Below are positions 7,693 through 15,876 of a stretch of 64,000 bases of DNA, one piece after another. Within the stretch, counting starts at the first letter, position 1. Each line of letters begins with the position of its first letter. The DNA comes from Amycolatopsis benzoatilytica AK 16/65. GTDB taxonomy: Bacteria > Actinomycetota > Actinomycetes > Mycobacteriales > Pseudonocardiaceae. The stretch spans positions 3,582,929 through 3,646,928 of the forward strand of contig NZ_KB912942.1 in assembly GCF_000383915.1 (NCBI RefSeq), in the 5' to 3' direction. A model generated the notes under the pieces. It did not search any database. It saw nothing but the letters and a program-made list of their open reading frames with translations, and was not told the DNA's origin. Made by a program: the position numbers and the translations under genes.

Positions 7693-9140
7693 CCGTGCAC
7701 CACTGTCAACTCGAGGCCGAGGAGGTCGGCGACCGCGGCCAAGTCCGCGGTTCGGCGCCCGACCCCGAGCGCCCAATGGTGGTTCACCCCGCTGGCCGAC
7801 CACGCGTCGACCCACTCCCCCGGGTCCGTCCCGAAGTCCACTCGCGACGTCGTGTTTCCGATCGACAGGACCGGCCCCGGAACGACTTCGCCCTCGGCTG
7901 CCACAAGCCGGAACGCGCCGTCCCGCAACTGCGCCAGCCCAAGAAGCGTGACCGGGCCCGGCCGTACGTCGAACTCCACCGACACGCCCCAGCCTCGTTT
8001 GCCGTGGTAGACACCGAGACCACGCAGCAACGGGCGGCGCGCGCTGATCGCCAGATGCGCCGGTCCGTCGTGGCCCATTTCGACCACATTGTCCCGGAAG
8101 TTCAGTGCCTGCAGCTCAGTGAACGAACCACCGGCACCGAGCCGGTCCAGAATCAGCATCGCGAGGGAATTGCGCAGCTCGTACTCCCCGGCGGCCGGTA
8201 TGCCTCGAGCGGTCAGCAACGATGCGCCCAAGATCAGCCCAGCACCGACCCGCTCGTGCGTTTCGCCGTCGAGGCCCCGATGGTAATAAGCCAGCGAATC
8301 GAGCGCGAAGTCCTCGACGAGCCGGTCGAGCGCGACCGAAACCCGCGCGCCCCAGGCGAAGTCCTCGTCCGCCACGGACTCGTCCAGGGTGAACACCTCG
8401 CGCACGAGCGCCATCCGCGCCGCAGTCTCGGCTTCCGTGACGGCCTCGGCTCGCACTCGCACATCGTCGATCTCCAGGATCTCGACGTGCCCGCCCAGCT
8501 GGGCCGGCACCAGAGTCGGATCAGTTGCCACGTCCAGCATGCCGGGGTACAGGTGCCCGAGCAGGCCGTGGCGGCCGTTGCGCAGCGCCGCCCGCACGCC
8601 GGCCGCACGGATCCACCGGCTGATCCGCGTCCAGGCCCGCTCGTCCTCGAGATAACCGGACACGGACCGGAACTCCACGCCTGCCCGGCGGAACGCGTTC
8701 GCCATCTCCGGCAACGGGCACGCCCCGCAGTAAGCGAGCCAGGCCCCGGTGTCGAAAGTCGCGTGGTCCATCGCCTCCGTCGGCTGGAGGTTCAGCAACA
8801 GCACCGGCGCGCCGCTGCGCTGCGCGACCGGCACGAGCATGCTCGAGGTGAGATAGGTGGCGAGGAATCCGATGATCAAGTCGCAGCCGGCCACGCGCAG
8901 CCGCTCCGCAGCTTGCGCGCCTTCCCGTTCGTCGGAGACGAACCCGGCATCCACGACCTCGCAGTCCATTCCGGACAGCCGCTCGGCCACCCGGCGTGCC
9001 GAAGCCTGCAGCTGCGGCAACAGGGCCGGGAACTGCGGCCAATAGGCACCGAGCCCACCGGATATCAAGCCGACTCGGGTCCGCCTCGGGCTGATTCGCG
9101 CCAGCCCCTCAACCTCAGACCATGGCAGCGCTGCTGTCAT
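7689..9140 (-). CDS. L-fucose/L-arabinose isomerase family protein
   Basis: The 483-residue protein resembles the fucose/arabinose isomerase superfamily: an N-terminal Rossmann-like half (RVGLISGGLGAYWPQF, then GCDLIIGFLATYLTSS), a metal-site region around LDSLAYYHRG and the C-terminal GNTTSRVDFG and WALGVG segments. These enzymes interconvert aldoses and ketoses using Mn2+. It is odd to find it in a rhamnose operon that already has a dedicated rhamnose isomerase. It may extend the operon to L-fucose or another 6-deoxyhexose, since those routes also give DHAP and lactaldehyde. A strong AAGGAGG ribosome site precedes ATG 9140, 13 bp after the aldolase/dehydrogenase stop. Substrate is unproven. 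Confidence 0.8.
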   Translation of the reverse strand: MTAALPWSEVEGLARISPRRTRVGLISGGLGAYWPQFPALLPQLQASARRVAERLSGMDCEVVDAGFVSDEREGAQAAERLRVAGCDLIIGFLATYLTSSMLVPVAQRSGAPVLLLNLQPTEAMDHATFDTGAWLAYCGACPLPEMANAFRRAGVEFRSVSGYLEDERAWTRISRWIRAAGVRAALRNGRHGLLGHLYPGMLDVATDPTLVPAQLGGHVEILEIDDVRVRAEAVTEAETAARMALVREVFTLDESVADEDFAWGARVSVALDRLVEDFALDSLAYYHRGLDGETHERVGAGLILGASLLTARGIPAAGEYELRNSLAMLILDRLGAGGSFTELQALNFRDNVVEMGHDGPAHLAISARRPLLRGLGVYHGKRGWGVSVEFDVRPGPVTLLGLAQLRDGAFRLVAAEGEVVPGPVLSIGNTTSRVDFGTDPGEWVDAWSASGVNHHWALGVGRRTADLAAVADLLGLELTVVHG

Positions 9141-9153
9141 CGCGTCCTCCTTC

Positions 9154-11190
9154 TCATCGCAAGAACGCCGCGGCGACGCCCGCGTCGACCGGCACGTGCA
9201 GGCCGGTGGTGTGGGTGAGATCGCCGCCGGTCAGCGCGAACACCGCGGCCGCGACGTGCTCTGGCAGGACTTCGCGCTTGAGGATGGTGCGCTGCGCGTA
9301 GAACTCGCCCAGCTTCTCCTCCGGCACTCCGTACACCGCGGCCCGTTGCGCACCCCATCCGCCTGCGAAGATCCCGGACCCGCGCACGACGCCGTCCGGG
9401 TTCACGCCGTTGACCCGGATCCCGTGCTCGCCCAGCTCCGCCGCGAGCAGCCGGACCTGATGCGCCTGATCCGCCTTCGCCGCGCCGTAGGCCACGTTGT
9501 TCGGCCCGGCGAACACCGAGTTCTTGGAAGAGATATAGACGATGTCGCCGCCCATTCCCTGCTCGATCATCGCCCGCGCGGCCGCCTGGGAAACCAGGAA
9601 CGATCCCTTCGCCATCACGTCGTGCTGCAGGTCCCAGTCGCGTTCGGTGGTCTCCAGCAACGGCTTCGAGATCGACAGCCCGGCGTTGTTCACGACCAGG
9701 TCCACCCCGCCGAACGCGAGCGCCGTCTCCGCGATCGAGGCCGCCACCGCCTCCCCGTCGGTGACGTCCGCGGCCACTGCGACCGCCCGGTCCGGGCCGC
9801 CGATCCCTTCGGCGACCGCCTGCGCCGCCTCGGCGTCCCGGTCTGCGACCGCAACGCACGCACCTTCGGCCGCGAGCCGTTCCGCGATGGCCTCGCCGAT
9901 GCCGGAACCGGCTCCGGTGACCAGCGCGATCCGCCCGGCCAGCGGCTTGGGCTCCGGCATCCGCCGCAGCTTCGCCTCTTCCAGCGCCCAGTACTCGATC
10001 CGGAACTTCTCGCCCTCCGGGATCGGTGCGTAGGTCGACACCGCCTCGGCACCGCGCATCACGTTGATCGCGTTGACGTAGAACTCGCCCGCCACCCGCG
10101 CGGTCTGCTTGTCCTTGCCGAACGAGAACATCCCGACCCCGGGAACCAGGACAATCGCCGGGTCCGCACCGCGCATCGCCGGGCTGTCCGGCGATGCGTA
10201 CCTGCCGTAGTAAGCCGCGTAGTCAGCGCGGTAGGCGTTGTGCAGCTCCTTCAGTCGAGCCACCGCCTCGTCCAGCGGCGCGGTGCCGGGCAGGTCGAGC
10301 ACTAGCGGACGGACCTTGGTGCGCAGGAAGTGGTCCGGGCACGATGTTCCGAGCGCGGCCAGCTGTCCCAGCTTCTCCCGTGCCAGGAAATCGAGCACTG
10401 TTCCGTTGTCGGTGAAATGGCCGACCTGCCGCTGATCCGTGGACGCGAGGCCGCGCACCACCGGGGCGAGCGCTGCGGCCCGAGCCCGGCGTTCTTCTTC
10501 CGGCAACGGCTCGTACCCGGCCACCACGGCACCGAAAGGTTCCGGCGCGCCACGCTCTGCCAGGAACTTCTCGGCGATGCGGATGATCTCCAGGGAATTG
10601 CGCTCGCACTCCTCAGAAGTCGTTCCCCAGGCGGTGATGCCGTGCCCGCCGAGGATGACGCCGATCGCCTGCGGGTTCGCCGCTTTGACCGCCGCGATGT
10701 CCAAGCCCAGCTGGAAACCCGGCCGCCGCCAATCGACCCATGCGACCCGGTCGCCGAAGCATTCCTTCGTCAGCGCCGCGCCGTCGGCCGCGGTCGCCAG
10801 CGCGATGCCGGAATCGGGGTGCAGGTGGTCGACGTGCGCGGCGTCGACCAAGCCGTGCATCGCCGTGTCGATCGACGGCGCCGCACCGCTCCGGCCGTGC
10901 AGGCAGTAGTCGAACGCGGCGACCATCTCGTCCTCGCGCTCGACGCCCGGGTACACATCCACGAGCGACCGCAGACGGTCGAGCCGCAGCACGGCGAGCC
11001 CGTCCTGGGTCAAGGTGCCCAAGTCGCCGCCCGAACCCTTGACCCACAACAGCTCCGCAGGCGATCCGGTGACCGGATCCACAATGGACCCTTTGGCGGA
11101 GGTATTGCCGCCGGCGTAGTTGGTGTTGCGCGGATCGCCGCCCAGCCTGTTGCTGCGCGCGACCAGTTCCTCCGGCACAGTCACGGTCAC
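9154..11190 (-). CDS. rhaD: Bifunctional rhamnulose-1-phosphate aldolase / L-lactaldehyde dehydrogenase
   Basis: This 678-residue fusion splits rhamnulose 1-phosphate to DHAP and L-lactaldehyde and then oxidises the lactaldehyde. The N-terminal class II aldolase domain (about 1-400) shows candidate zinc ligands in HVDHLHPDSG (His119, His122, His124) and GGHG (His183), with GGNTSAKG at 28-34. The C-terminal domain (about 411-678) is a short-chain dehydrogenase with TGAGSGIG, NNAG and the catalytic YGAAK. This matches the known RhaD/RhaE-type (RhaEW) fusions of the rhamnose route that ends in lactate. The GTG at 11190 overlaps the RhaI stop (GTGA), as at two other joints of the operon; ATG 11199 is an alternative three codons earlier. 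Confidence 0.93.
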   Translation of the reverse strand: MTVTVPEELVARSNRLGGDPRNTNYAGGNTSAKGSIVDPVTGSPAELLWVKGSGGDLGTLTQDGLAVLRLDRLRSLVDVYPGVEREDEMVAAFDYCLHGRSGAAPSIDTAMHGLVDAAHVDHLHPDSGIALATAADGAALTKECFGDRVAWVDWRRPGFQLGLDIAAVKAANPQAIGVILGGHGITAWGTTSEECERNSLEIIRIAEKFLAERGAPEPFGAVVAGYEPLPEEERRARAAALAPVVRGLASTDQRQVGHFTDNGTVLDFLAREKLGQLAALGTSCPDHFLRTKVRPLVLDLPGTAPLDEAVARLKELHNAYRADYAAYYGRYASPDSPAMRGADPAIVLVPGVGMFSFGKDKQTARVAGEFYVNAINVMRGAEAVSTYAPIPEGEKFRIEYWALEEAKLRRMPEPKPLAGRIALVTGAGSGIGEAIAERLAAEGACVAVADRDAEAAQAVAEGIGGPDRAVAVAADVTDGEAVAASIAETALAFGGVDLVVNNAGLSISKPLLETTERDWDLQHDVMAKGSFLVSQAAARAMIEQGMGGDIVYISSKNSVFAGPNNVAYGAAKADQAHQVRLLAAELGEHGIRVNGVNPDGVVRGSGIFAGGWGAQRAAVYGVPEEKLGEFYAQRTILKREVLPEHVAAAVFALTGGDLTHTTGLHVPVDAGVAAAFLR

Positions 11191-12377
11191 GCTCCCCATC
11201 CGGCCTGCTGCCCGTCGGCACGCTCGGCCTCGATCCTCTCCTGGTAGCCGCTGCGGTGGTAGGCCGCGACCGGGTCCGGGTCCAGCCCGGCCTCTTCGCG
11301 CACCTCCGCGAGCAGCGGCCGGACGTCGGTGTTGTACGCGTCCATCAGGATCGCGTTCGCGCCCAGCACATCTCCGCTCTGCTGGGCGGCGCGCAGCGCG
11401 GGCCGGTCGACCAGCAGCGCCTTCGCCGTGGCCTCCTGGACGTTCATCACCGACCGGATGATCGCCGGGATCTTCGCCTCGATGTTGTGACACTGATCCA
11501 GCATGAAGTTGATGCCGTAGGACGGGTCGAGCGCGTCGCCGCGGACGATCTCGTACATGATCCGGAACAACTGGAACGGATCCGCCGCACCGGCCATCAG
11601 GTCGTCGTCGGCGTAGAACCGGGAGTTGAAGTCGAAAGCGCCCAGCTTCCCCGCGCGCAACAGGAACGCGACGATGAACTCGATGTTCGTGCCGGGCGCG
11701 TGGTGTCCGGTGTCGATGCACACCGTCGCCTTCTCCCCCAGCTCCAGGCAGTGCGCGTAGGACGTGCCCCAGTCTGGCACGTCGGTAGCGTAGAACGCCG
11801 GCTCGAACAGCTTGTACTCCAACAGCATCCGCTGGCCGGCACCAAGCCGGTCGTATGCCTCGCGAAGTGCCGCGGCGAGCCGGTCCTGCCGGTCTCGCAG
11901 GTCGTCCTGGCCCGGATAGTTGAGGCCGTCGGAGAACCACAGCTTCAGATCGCGGGAACCGGTCGCGTCCATCACGGCGACCGCCTCGAGCAGGTGGTCG
12001 GTCGCCTTGCGCCGGATCCCGGCGTCCGGGTTGGTGACCGAGCCGAGCTTGTAGTCCTCGTCCTGGAACACGTTCGTGTTGATCGCACCGATCTCGACGC
12101 CGAGGTCCTCCGCGTAGCGGCGCAACGCACCGAAATCCTCGACGTGGTCCCACGGGATGTGCAGCGCCACGCTCGGCGCCGCGCCGGTGAGCCGGTGCAC
12201 GACCGCTGCGTCCGCGATCTTCTCCTCCGGGGTGCGCGGGACTCCGCGCTGCGGGAACACCTTGAACCGGGTCCCCGAATTCGCGAACGCCCACGACGGC
12301 GTCTCGATCCGCTGCGCCCGCAGTGCGGACTTCACGGCCGTCAGGTCGGACAAGTCGATCACTTCTCTTCTGCTCAT
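11187..12377 (-). CDS. rhaI: L-rhamnose isomerase
   Basis: RhaI converts L-rhamnose to L-rhamnulose. The 396-residue TIM-barrel protein carries the expected metal-site residues of the xylose-isomerase-like fold: Glu187 in LLEYKLFEPAFY, Asp222 and His225 in CIDTGHHAPGTN, and Asp249 in AFDFNSRFYADDD. It belongs to the RhaI type (Pseudomonas/Bacteroidetes/actinobacterial), not to the E. coli RhaA type. The ATG overlaps the mutarotase stop (ATGA) and its stop overlaps the aldolase start (GTGA), so translation is probably coupled along the operon. Confidence 0.94.
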   Translation of the reverse strand: MSRREVIDLSDLTAVKSALRAQRIETPSWAFANSGTRFKVFPQRGVPRTPEEKIADAAVVHRLTGAAPSVALHIPWDHVEDFGALRRYAEDLGVEIGAINTNVFQDEDYKLGSVTNPDAGIRRKATDHLLEAVAVMDATGSRDLKLWFSDGLNYPGQDDLRDRQDRLAAALREAYDRLGAGQRMLLEYKLFEPAFYATDVPDWGTSYAHCLELGEKATVCIDTGHHAPGTNIEFIVAFLLRAGKLGAFDFNSRFYADDDLMAGAADPFQLFRIMYEIVRGDALDPSYGINFMLDQCHNIEAKIPAIIRSVMNVQEATAKALLVDRPALRAAQQSGDVLGANAILMDAYNTDVRPLLAEVREEAGLDPDPVAAYHRSGYQERIEAERADGQQAGWGA

Positions 12378-12712
12378 GCGCTTTCGCGCTTTCCGTCAAG
12401 GTGGAAGACCTCGTTCAGCAGCCACAGGTTCTCGTCCGGCCGATGTTCGCCCGATCCAGTGAAGAAGGCCGCCATCTCCGCCTGCCAGCGCGCGTTGACC
12501 TCGGTACGCTCCATCGCTGCCTGCGCGGCGGCGAGGTCGTCCGCCTCCACGTAGCCGATGAGGAGGCCGTCCTCGCGGAGGAAGAGCGAGTAGTTCCGCC
12601 AGCCGCATTCGGCGAGCGCGGCCCGCATCTCGGGCCACACGGCGCGGTGCCGCTCGGCGTATTCCTCCAGCCGGTCGGGTTTCACCTGCAGGCAGAAGCA
12701 GTATCGAGCCAC
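12374..12712 (-). CDS. rhaM: L-rhamnose mutarotase
   Basis: The 112-residue protein interconverts the anomers of L-rhamnose, feeding the isomerase. It shows the RhaM/RhaU signature: an aromatic start (ARYCFCLQV), ERHRAVWPEM with the active-site His, the NYSLFL strand, and a C-terminal LLNEVFHLD matching the family's LxEVFYLP end. Length is near the usual 104-112. The start is GTG at 12712, six bases after a GGAGGA ribosome site; the open frame further upstream is antisense to other sequence. It follows a hairpin that separates it from the transporter genes. Confidence 0.93.
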   Translation of the reverse strand: MARYCFCLQVKPDRLEEYAERHRAVWPEMRAALAECGWRNYSLFLREDGLLIGYVEADDLAAAQAAMERTEVNARWQAEMAAFFTGSGEHRPDENLWLLNEVFHLDGKRESA

Positions 12713-12726
12713 AGTCGGTCCTCCGT

Positions 12727-12757
12727 GGACCCGGCCGGACGAAGCCCAGCCGGGTCC
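12727..12757 (-). terminator. Intra-operon hairpin between rhaS and rhaM
   Basis: A perfect 9-bp inverted repeat (GGACCCGGC / GCCGGGTCC) with a 13-base loop occupies the 50-bp gap after the binding-protein gene. There is no U-tract, so it is more likely an mRNA 3'-end stabiliser or partial terminator that raises binding-protein mRNA over the enzyme genes than a full stop. Confidence 0.5.
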
Positions 12758-12762
12758 GGGCG

Positions 12763-13839
12763 TCAGAAGTTGAACTTGTCGATGTTGTTCGCGTCGAAGG
12801 TCGTCGGCGGTCCGAGCACGATCTCGCCGTCCGCGCCGATCGTGTACTCGCCGAGCTTGCCGGCCTTGAACTTCTCGCCTTGCTTGCCGGTGATCTGGCC
12901 AGACTCCAGCGCGACGCCCGCGTACGCGGCGAGGTAGCCGATGTCCGCCGGGTTCCACAGCGCGAACTGCTTGACCGTGCCGTCCTTGACGAATGCGCGC
13001 ATCTGGTTCGGCGTGCCGAGCCCGGTCACCGCGACTTTGCCCTTGTAGCTCGACGAACTGACGTACCGGGCCGCGGCCGCGATTCCGACCGTCGTGGGTG
13101 CCACGATCACCTTGAGGTTCGGGAACGACTGCAGCAGGCCCTGTGCTTCCTGGAACGACTTCTGGTCGTCGTCGTTGCCGTAGGCGACCTTGTCCAGTTT
13201 CAGGCCCGCGTAGTCCGGCTTGGCGAGTTCCTTCTTCAGCACGTCGATCCAGGCGTTCTGGTTGGTGGCGTTGGGCGTCGCGGACAGCACCGCGATCTCC
13301 CCGGACCCGCCGGACAGTTCCTTCGCCTGCTTGGCCAGCTGCTCGCCGATGCCTTGCGTGGTCGCCTGGTTGATGAACACGTCGCGACAGTTCTTGGCCG
13401 CGTCCGAGTCGAACGCGACGACCTTGATGCCCGCGCTGCGGGCCTGGTTCAGCGACGGGCACACCGCGTTCGGGTCGTTCGCGGCGATGCCGATGACGTC
13501 CTGCTGCTGCTGGATCAGTGTGTTGATGTAGCTGACTTGCGAGGACGCGCTCGCGTCGTTCGGGCCGACCAGCTTGTACTCGCCCTTCAGCTCGCTCAGC
13601 GCCGCTTTGCCTCCGCTGGCCTCGATGTCGCTGTAGGGATTGTTGAGCTGCTTGGGCAGGAAGGCCATCTTGACGCCGGTCTTGGACGCGGCGTTCGGGT
13701 TCGCCGACGCGGTGGACGCAGCCGGCCCGGAACCCGAACTGCTGTTCTTCGTGGTGCCGCCACAGGCGGTGAGACCGAGCACCAGGACGGCCGCGCTTGC
13801 GACCGACACGGCGCCGGAGGGGAATCGACGGGACATCAT
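12763..13839 (-). CDS. rhaS: Rhamnose ABC transporter substrate-binding lipoprotein
   Basis: This 358-residue protein is the extracytoplasmic sugar receptor. It has a lipoprotein signal (MMSRRFPSG, hydrophobic core, lipobox LTAC with Cys about residue 26), a Ser/Ala-rich linker, and a type 1 periplasmic-binding fold beginning KMAFLPKQLNNPY, as in the ribose/rhamnose receptor family. The segment GIAANDPNAVCPSLNQA is the usual hinge-side pattern. ATG 13839 follows GAAAGGTGACA; the next codon is also ATG. It is the fourth gene of the transport part of the operon. Confidence 0.93.
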   Translation of the reverse strand: MMSRRFPSGAVSVASAAVLVLGLTACGGTTKNSSSGSGPAASTASANPNAASKTGVKMAFLPKQLNNPYSDIEASGGKAALSELKGEYKLVGPNDASASSQVSYINTLIQQQQDVIGIAANDPNAVCPSLNQARSAGIKVVAFDSDAAKNCRDVFINQATTQGIGEQLAKQAKELSGGSGEIAVLSATPNATNQNAWIDVLKKELAKPDYAGLKLDKVAYGNDDDQKSFQEAQGLLQSFPNLKVIVAPTTVGIAAAARYVSSSSYKGKVAVTGLGTPNQMRAFVKDGTVKQFALWNPADIGYLAAYAGVALESGQITGKQGEKFKAGKLGEYTIGADGEIVLGPPTTFDANNIDKFNF

Positions 13840-13841
13840 TG

Positions 13842-14840
13842 TCACCTTTCTGGAATTGCCGCGCTGCGGGCCCGATGCCGGCGCCGCAGCGCCGCACCGG
13901 CAGAGGAGAGGAGATTGGGCAGCAGAACCGAGATGATCAGCAGGACCCCGGTCACGACGTTCAGGGCTTCGTTCGACACGTCCTGCAGGCGCAACGCGTT
14001 CTGCAGGACCGCCAGCAGCAGCACCCCGCCGAGCACCCCGGGCAGCGTGCCCTTGCCGCCGAAGATCGAGACGCCGCCGAGCAGCACGGCGGCCACCACC
14101 GCGAGTTCCAGTCCGAAACCATTGTCGGCACGGGCGCTCGAATAGCGCAGCGTCCAGAGGACCCCGGCCAGTCCGGCGACGGCCCCGCTCACCACGTAGA
14201 GCCAGAACTTCAGCCGTCCGGTGCGGATGCCGGCGAATCGCGCCGCCTGATCGCTCGCGCCGGCGGCGAACGCGGCGCGGCCGACCGGCGTCGCGTGCAG
14301 CACCACCCCGAAAACGACCGCCAGCGCGAGCAGCGGCAGCAACACGTTCGGGAGCGCGCCGCCTCCGGCGACCCAGCCGGTGTAGGAGGCCGGGAAGTCG
14401 GCGACCGCGCTGTCCCCCAGAACCACGAAGGCCAAGCCCCGGAACAGGGCCATCGTGCCGATGGTGACGGCGAGAGACGGCAGCTTCAGCACGGTCACGA
14501 AGAAGCCGTTCACCGCGCCGAGCAACGCCCCGAGGACGATGCAGAGCGGAATGATCGTCTGGATGCTGAGGCCCGCGTTCCACAGCGAGCCCATCACCGC
14601 CGAGGTCAGCCCGAGCGTGCTCGCCACCGAGAGATCGATCTCGCCGGTGACGATGACGAACGTCATCGGCAGCGCCATCAACGCGATCGGCAGCAGGTCC
14701 AGCAACAGGAACGTGAAGTTGCGGCTGGTGCCGAAGTTCTCGACGGCGCCGGACGCGATCGCCAGGCCCGCGACGGCGACAGCGATCACGGCGACGTCCC
14801 AGCTGAGCAGCCGGCCGAGCCGGTTCCCGCGGTCAGACAT
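13842..14840 (-). CDS. rhaQ: Rhamnose ABC transporter permease
   Basis: A 332-residue membrane protein of the ribose-type (BPD_transp_2) ABC permease family, with about nine hydrophobic segments. It has the family landmarks GEIDLSVAS in the first third and the cytoplasmic EAA-like loop near ATPVGRAAFAAGASDQAARFAGI. With the neighbouring permease it forms a heterodimeric channel driven by the ATPase at 15873-17390. Only two bases separate it from the binding-protein start, and it overlaps the preceding permease stop by eight bases. Confidence 0.92.
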   Translation of the reverse strand: MSDRGNRLGRLLSWDVAVIAVAVAGLAIASGAVENFGTSRNFTFLLLDLLPIALMALPMTFVIVTGEIDLSVASTLGLTSAVMGSLWNAGLSIQTIIPLCIVLGALLGAVNGFFVTVLKLPSLAVTIGTMALFRGLAFVVLGDSAVADFPASYTGWVAGGGALPNVLLPLLALAVVFGVVLHATPVGRAAFAAGASDQAARFAGIRTGRLKFWLYVVSGAVAGLAGVLWTLRYSSARADNGFGLELAVVAAVLLGGVSIFGGKGTLPGVLGGVLLLAVLQNALRLQDVSNEALNVVTGVLLIISVLLPNLLSSAGAALRRRHRARSAAIPER

Positions 14841-15876
14841 GGGAATTCCTCTTCTTGAGCGCTTTGGCGACGCGGACCGCGACCAGCCGGTCTGCGCCGA
14901 TGGCCAGCAGGATCAGCGCGCCGACGATCGCCTGCTGCCAGAACTGGTTGATGTCCAGAACCGCCAGCGAGCTGCCGATCACAGTCAGCAGGAGCGCGCC
15001 GAGGCTCGCGCCCCACACCGATCCGCTGCCGCCGAACACCGCGACCCCGCCCACGACCGCCGCGGCGACGACGTTGAGCTCGTAACCGGTTCCCGCCGCG
15101 GCATCGACCGTGCTGAACCGGGCGGCGAAGAGCACGCCCGCCAGCCCGGCCAGCGCTCCGCAGACGAGGAACGCGACCGTGGTGTTGCGGCCGACCTTGA
15201 TGCCCGCCAGCTCGGCAGCCTGCGGACTCGACCCCATGGCATACAGCTCGCGTCCGCCGCGATAGCTGCGCAACACGACCCCGGCGACCACCAGCACGAG
15301 CACCGCGATCAAGACCAGCCATGGCACCCCCAGCAGCGACGCGTCCCCGAACTCCACGAACGAGCGAGGCAGCTTGTCGGCGTTGATCTGCTGACCGCCG
15401 GCCCAGAAATAGGTCACCCCGCGAAACGCGTACAGCGTGCCGAGCGTGACGACCAGCGCCGGCACCCGGCCGAAGCGCACCACCGCGCCGTTCACCAGCC
15501 CGCACCCCGCGCCGATGCCAAGCCCGGCCAGCAACGCCACGATCACCGGCAACCCCGGGTTGCCCTCCATCAACGAACCGACCGCGAAAGCCGACAGGCC
15601 GAGCACCGAACCGACCGACAGGTCGATGTTGCGCGTGATCATCACGATCGCTTGCCCCACGGCCAGCACCGCGAGGATCGCCGTGCCCAGCAGGATGTCC
15701 CTGATGTTCTGCCCGGACAGGAACCGGCCGTTCTGGGTCGCGGTGAACGCCACGAGCACCAGCAGCGCCAAGACGATGCCCGACTCGCGCGCTTTGAACA
15801 CAGCCCCGAACACCGTCCTGCCCATGCCCGCGCTCGCCTGCGGGGGCGGCGCGGCAGCCACCTTCGTCGCGTTCAT
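14833..15876 (-). CDS. rhaP: Rhamnose ABC transporter permease
   Basis: The 347-residue partner permease has the same fold: RNIDLSVGSVLGLSAF in the first third, LVVTLGTLYAFRGVTYFWAG, and the cytoplasmic coupling loop around GSSPQAAELAGIKVG. The start ATG at 15876 overlaps the stop of the ATPase gene (ATGA). The open frame upstream of this ATG lies antisense-like within the ATPase gene and is not used. Which of the two permeases corresponds to RhaP or RhaQ is a naming choice. Confidence 0.92.
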   Translation of the reverse strand: MNATKVAAAPPPQASAGMGRTVFGAVFKARESGIVLALLVLVAFTATQNGRFLSGQNIRDILLGTAILAVLAVGQAIVMITRNIDLSVGSVLGLSAFAVGSLMEGNPGLPVIVALLAGLGIGAGCGLVNGAVVRFGRVPALVVTLGTLYAFRGVTYFWAGGQQINADKLPRSFVEFGDASLLGVPWLVLIAVLVLVVAGVVLRSYRGGRELYAMGSSPQAAELAGIKVGRNTTVAFLVCGALAGLAGVLFAARFSTVDAAAGTGYELNVVAAAVVGGVAVFGGSGSVWGASLGALLLTVIGSSLAVLDINQFWQQAIVGALILLAIGADRLVAVRVAKALKKRNSHV

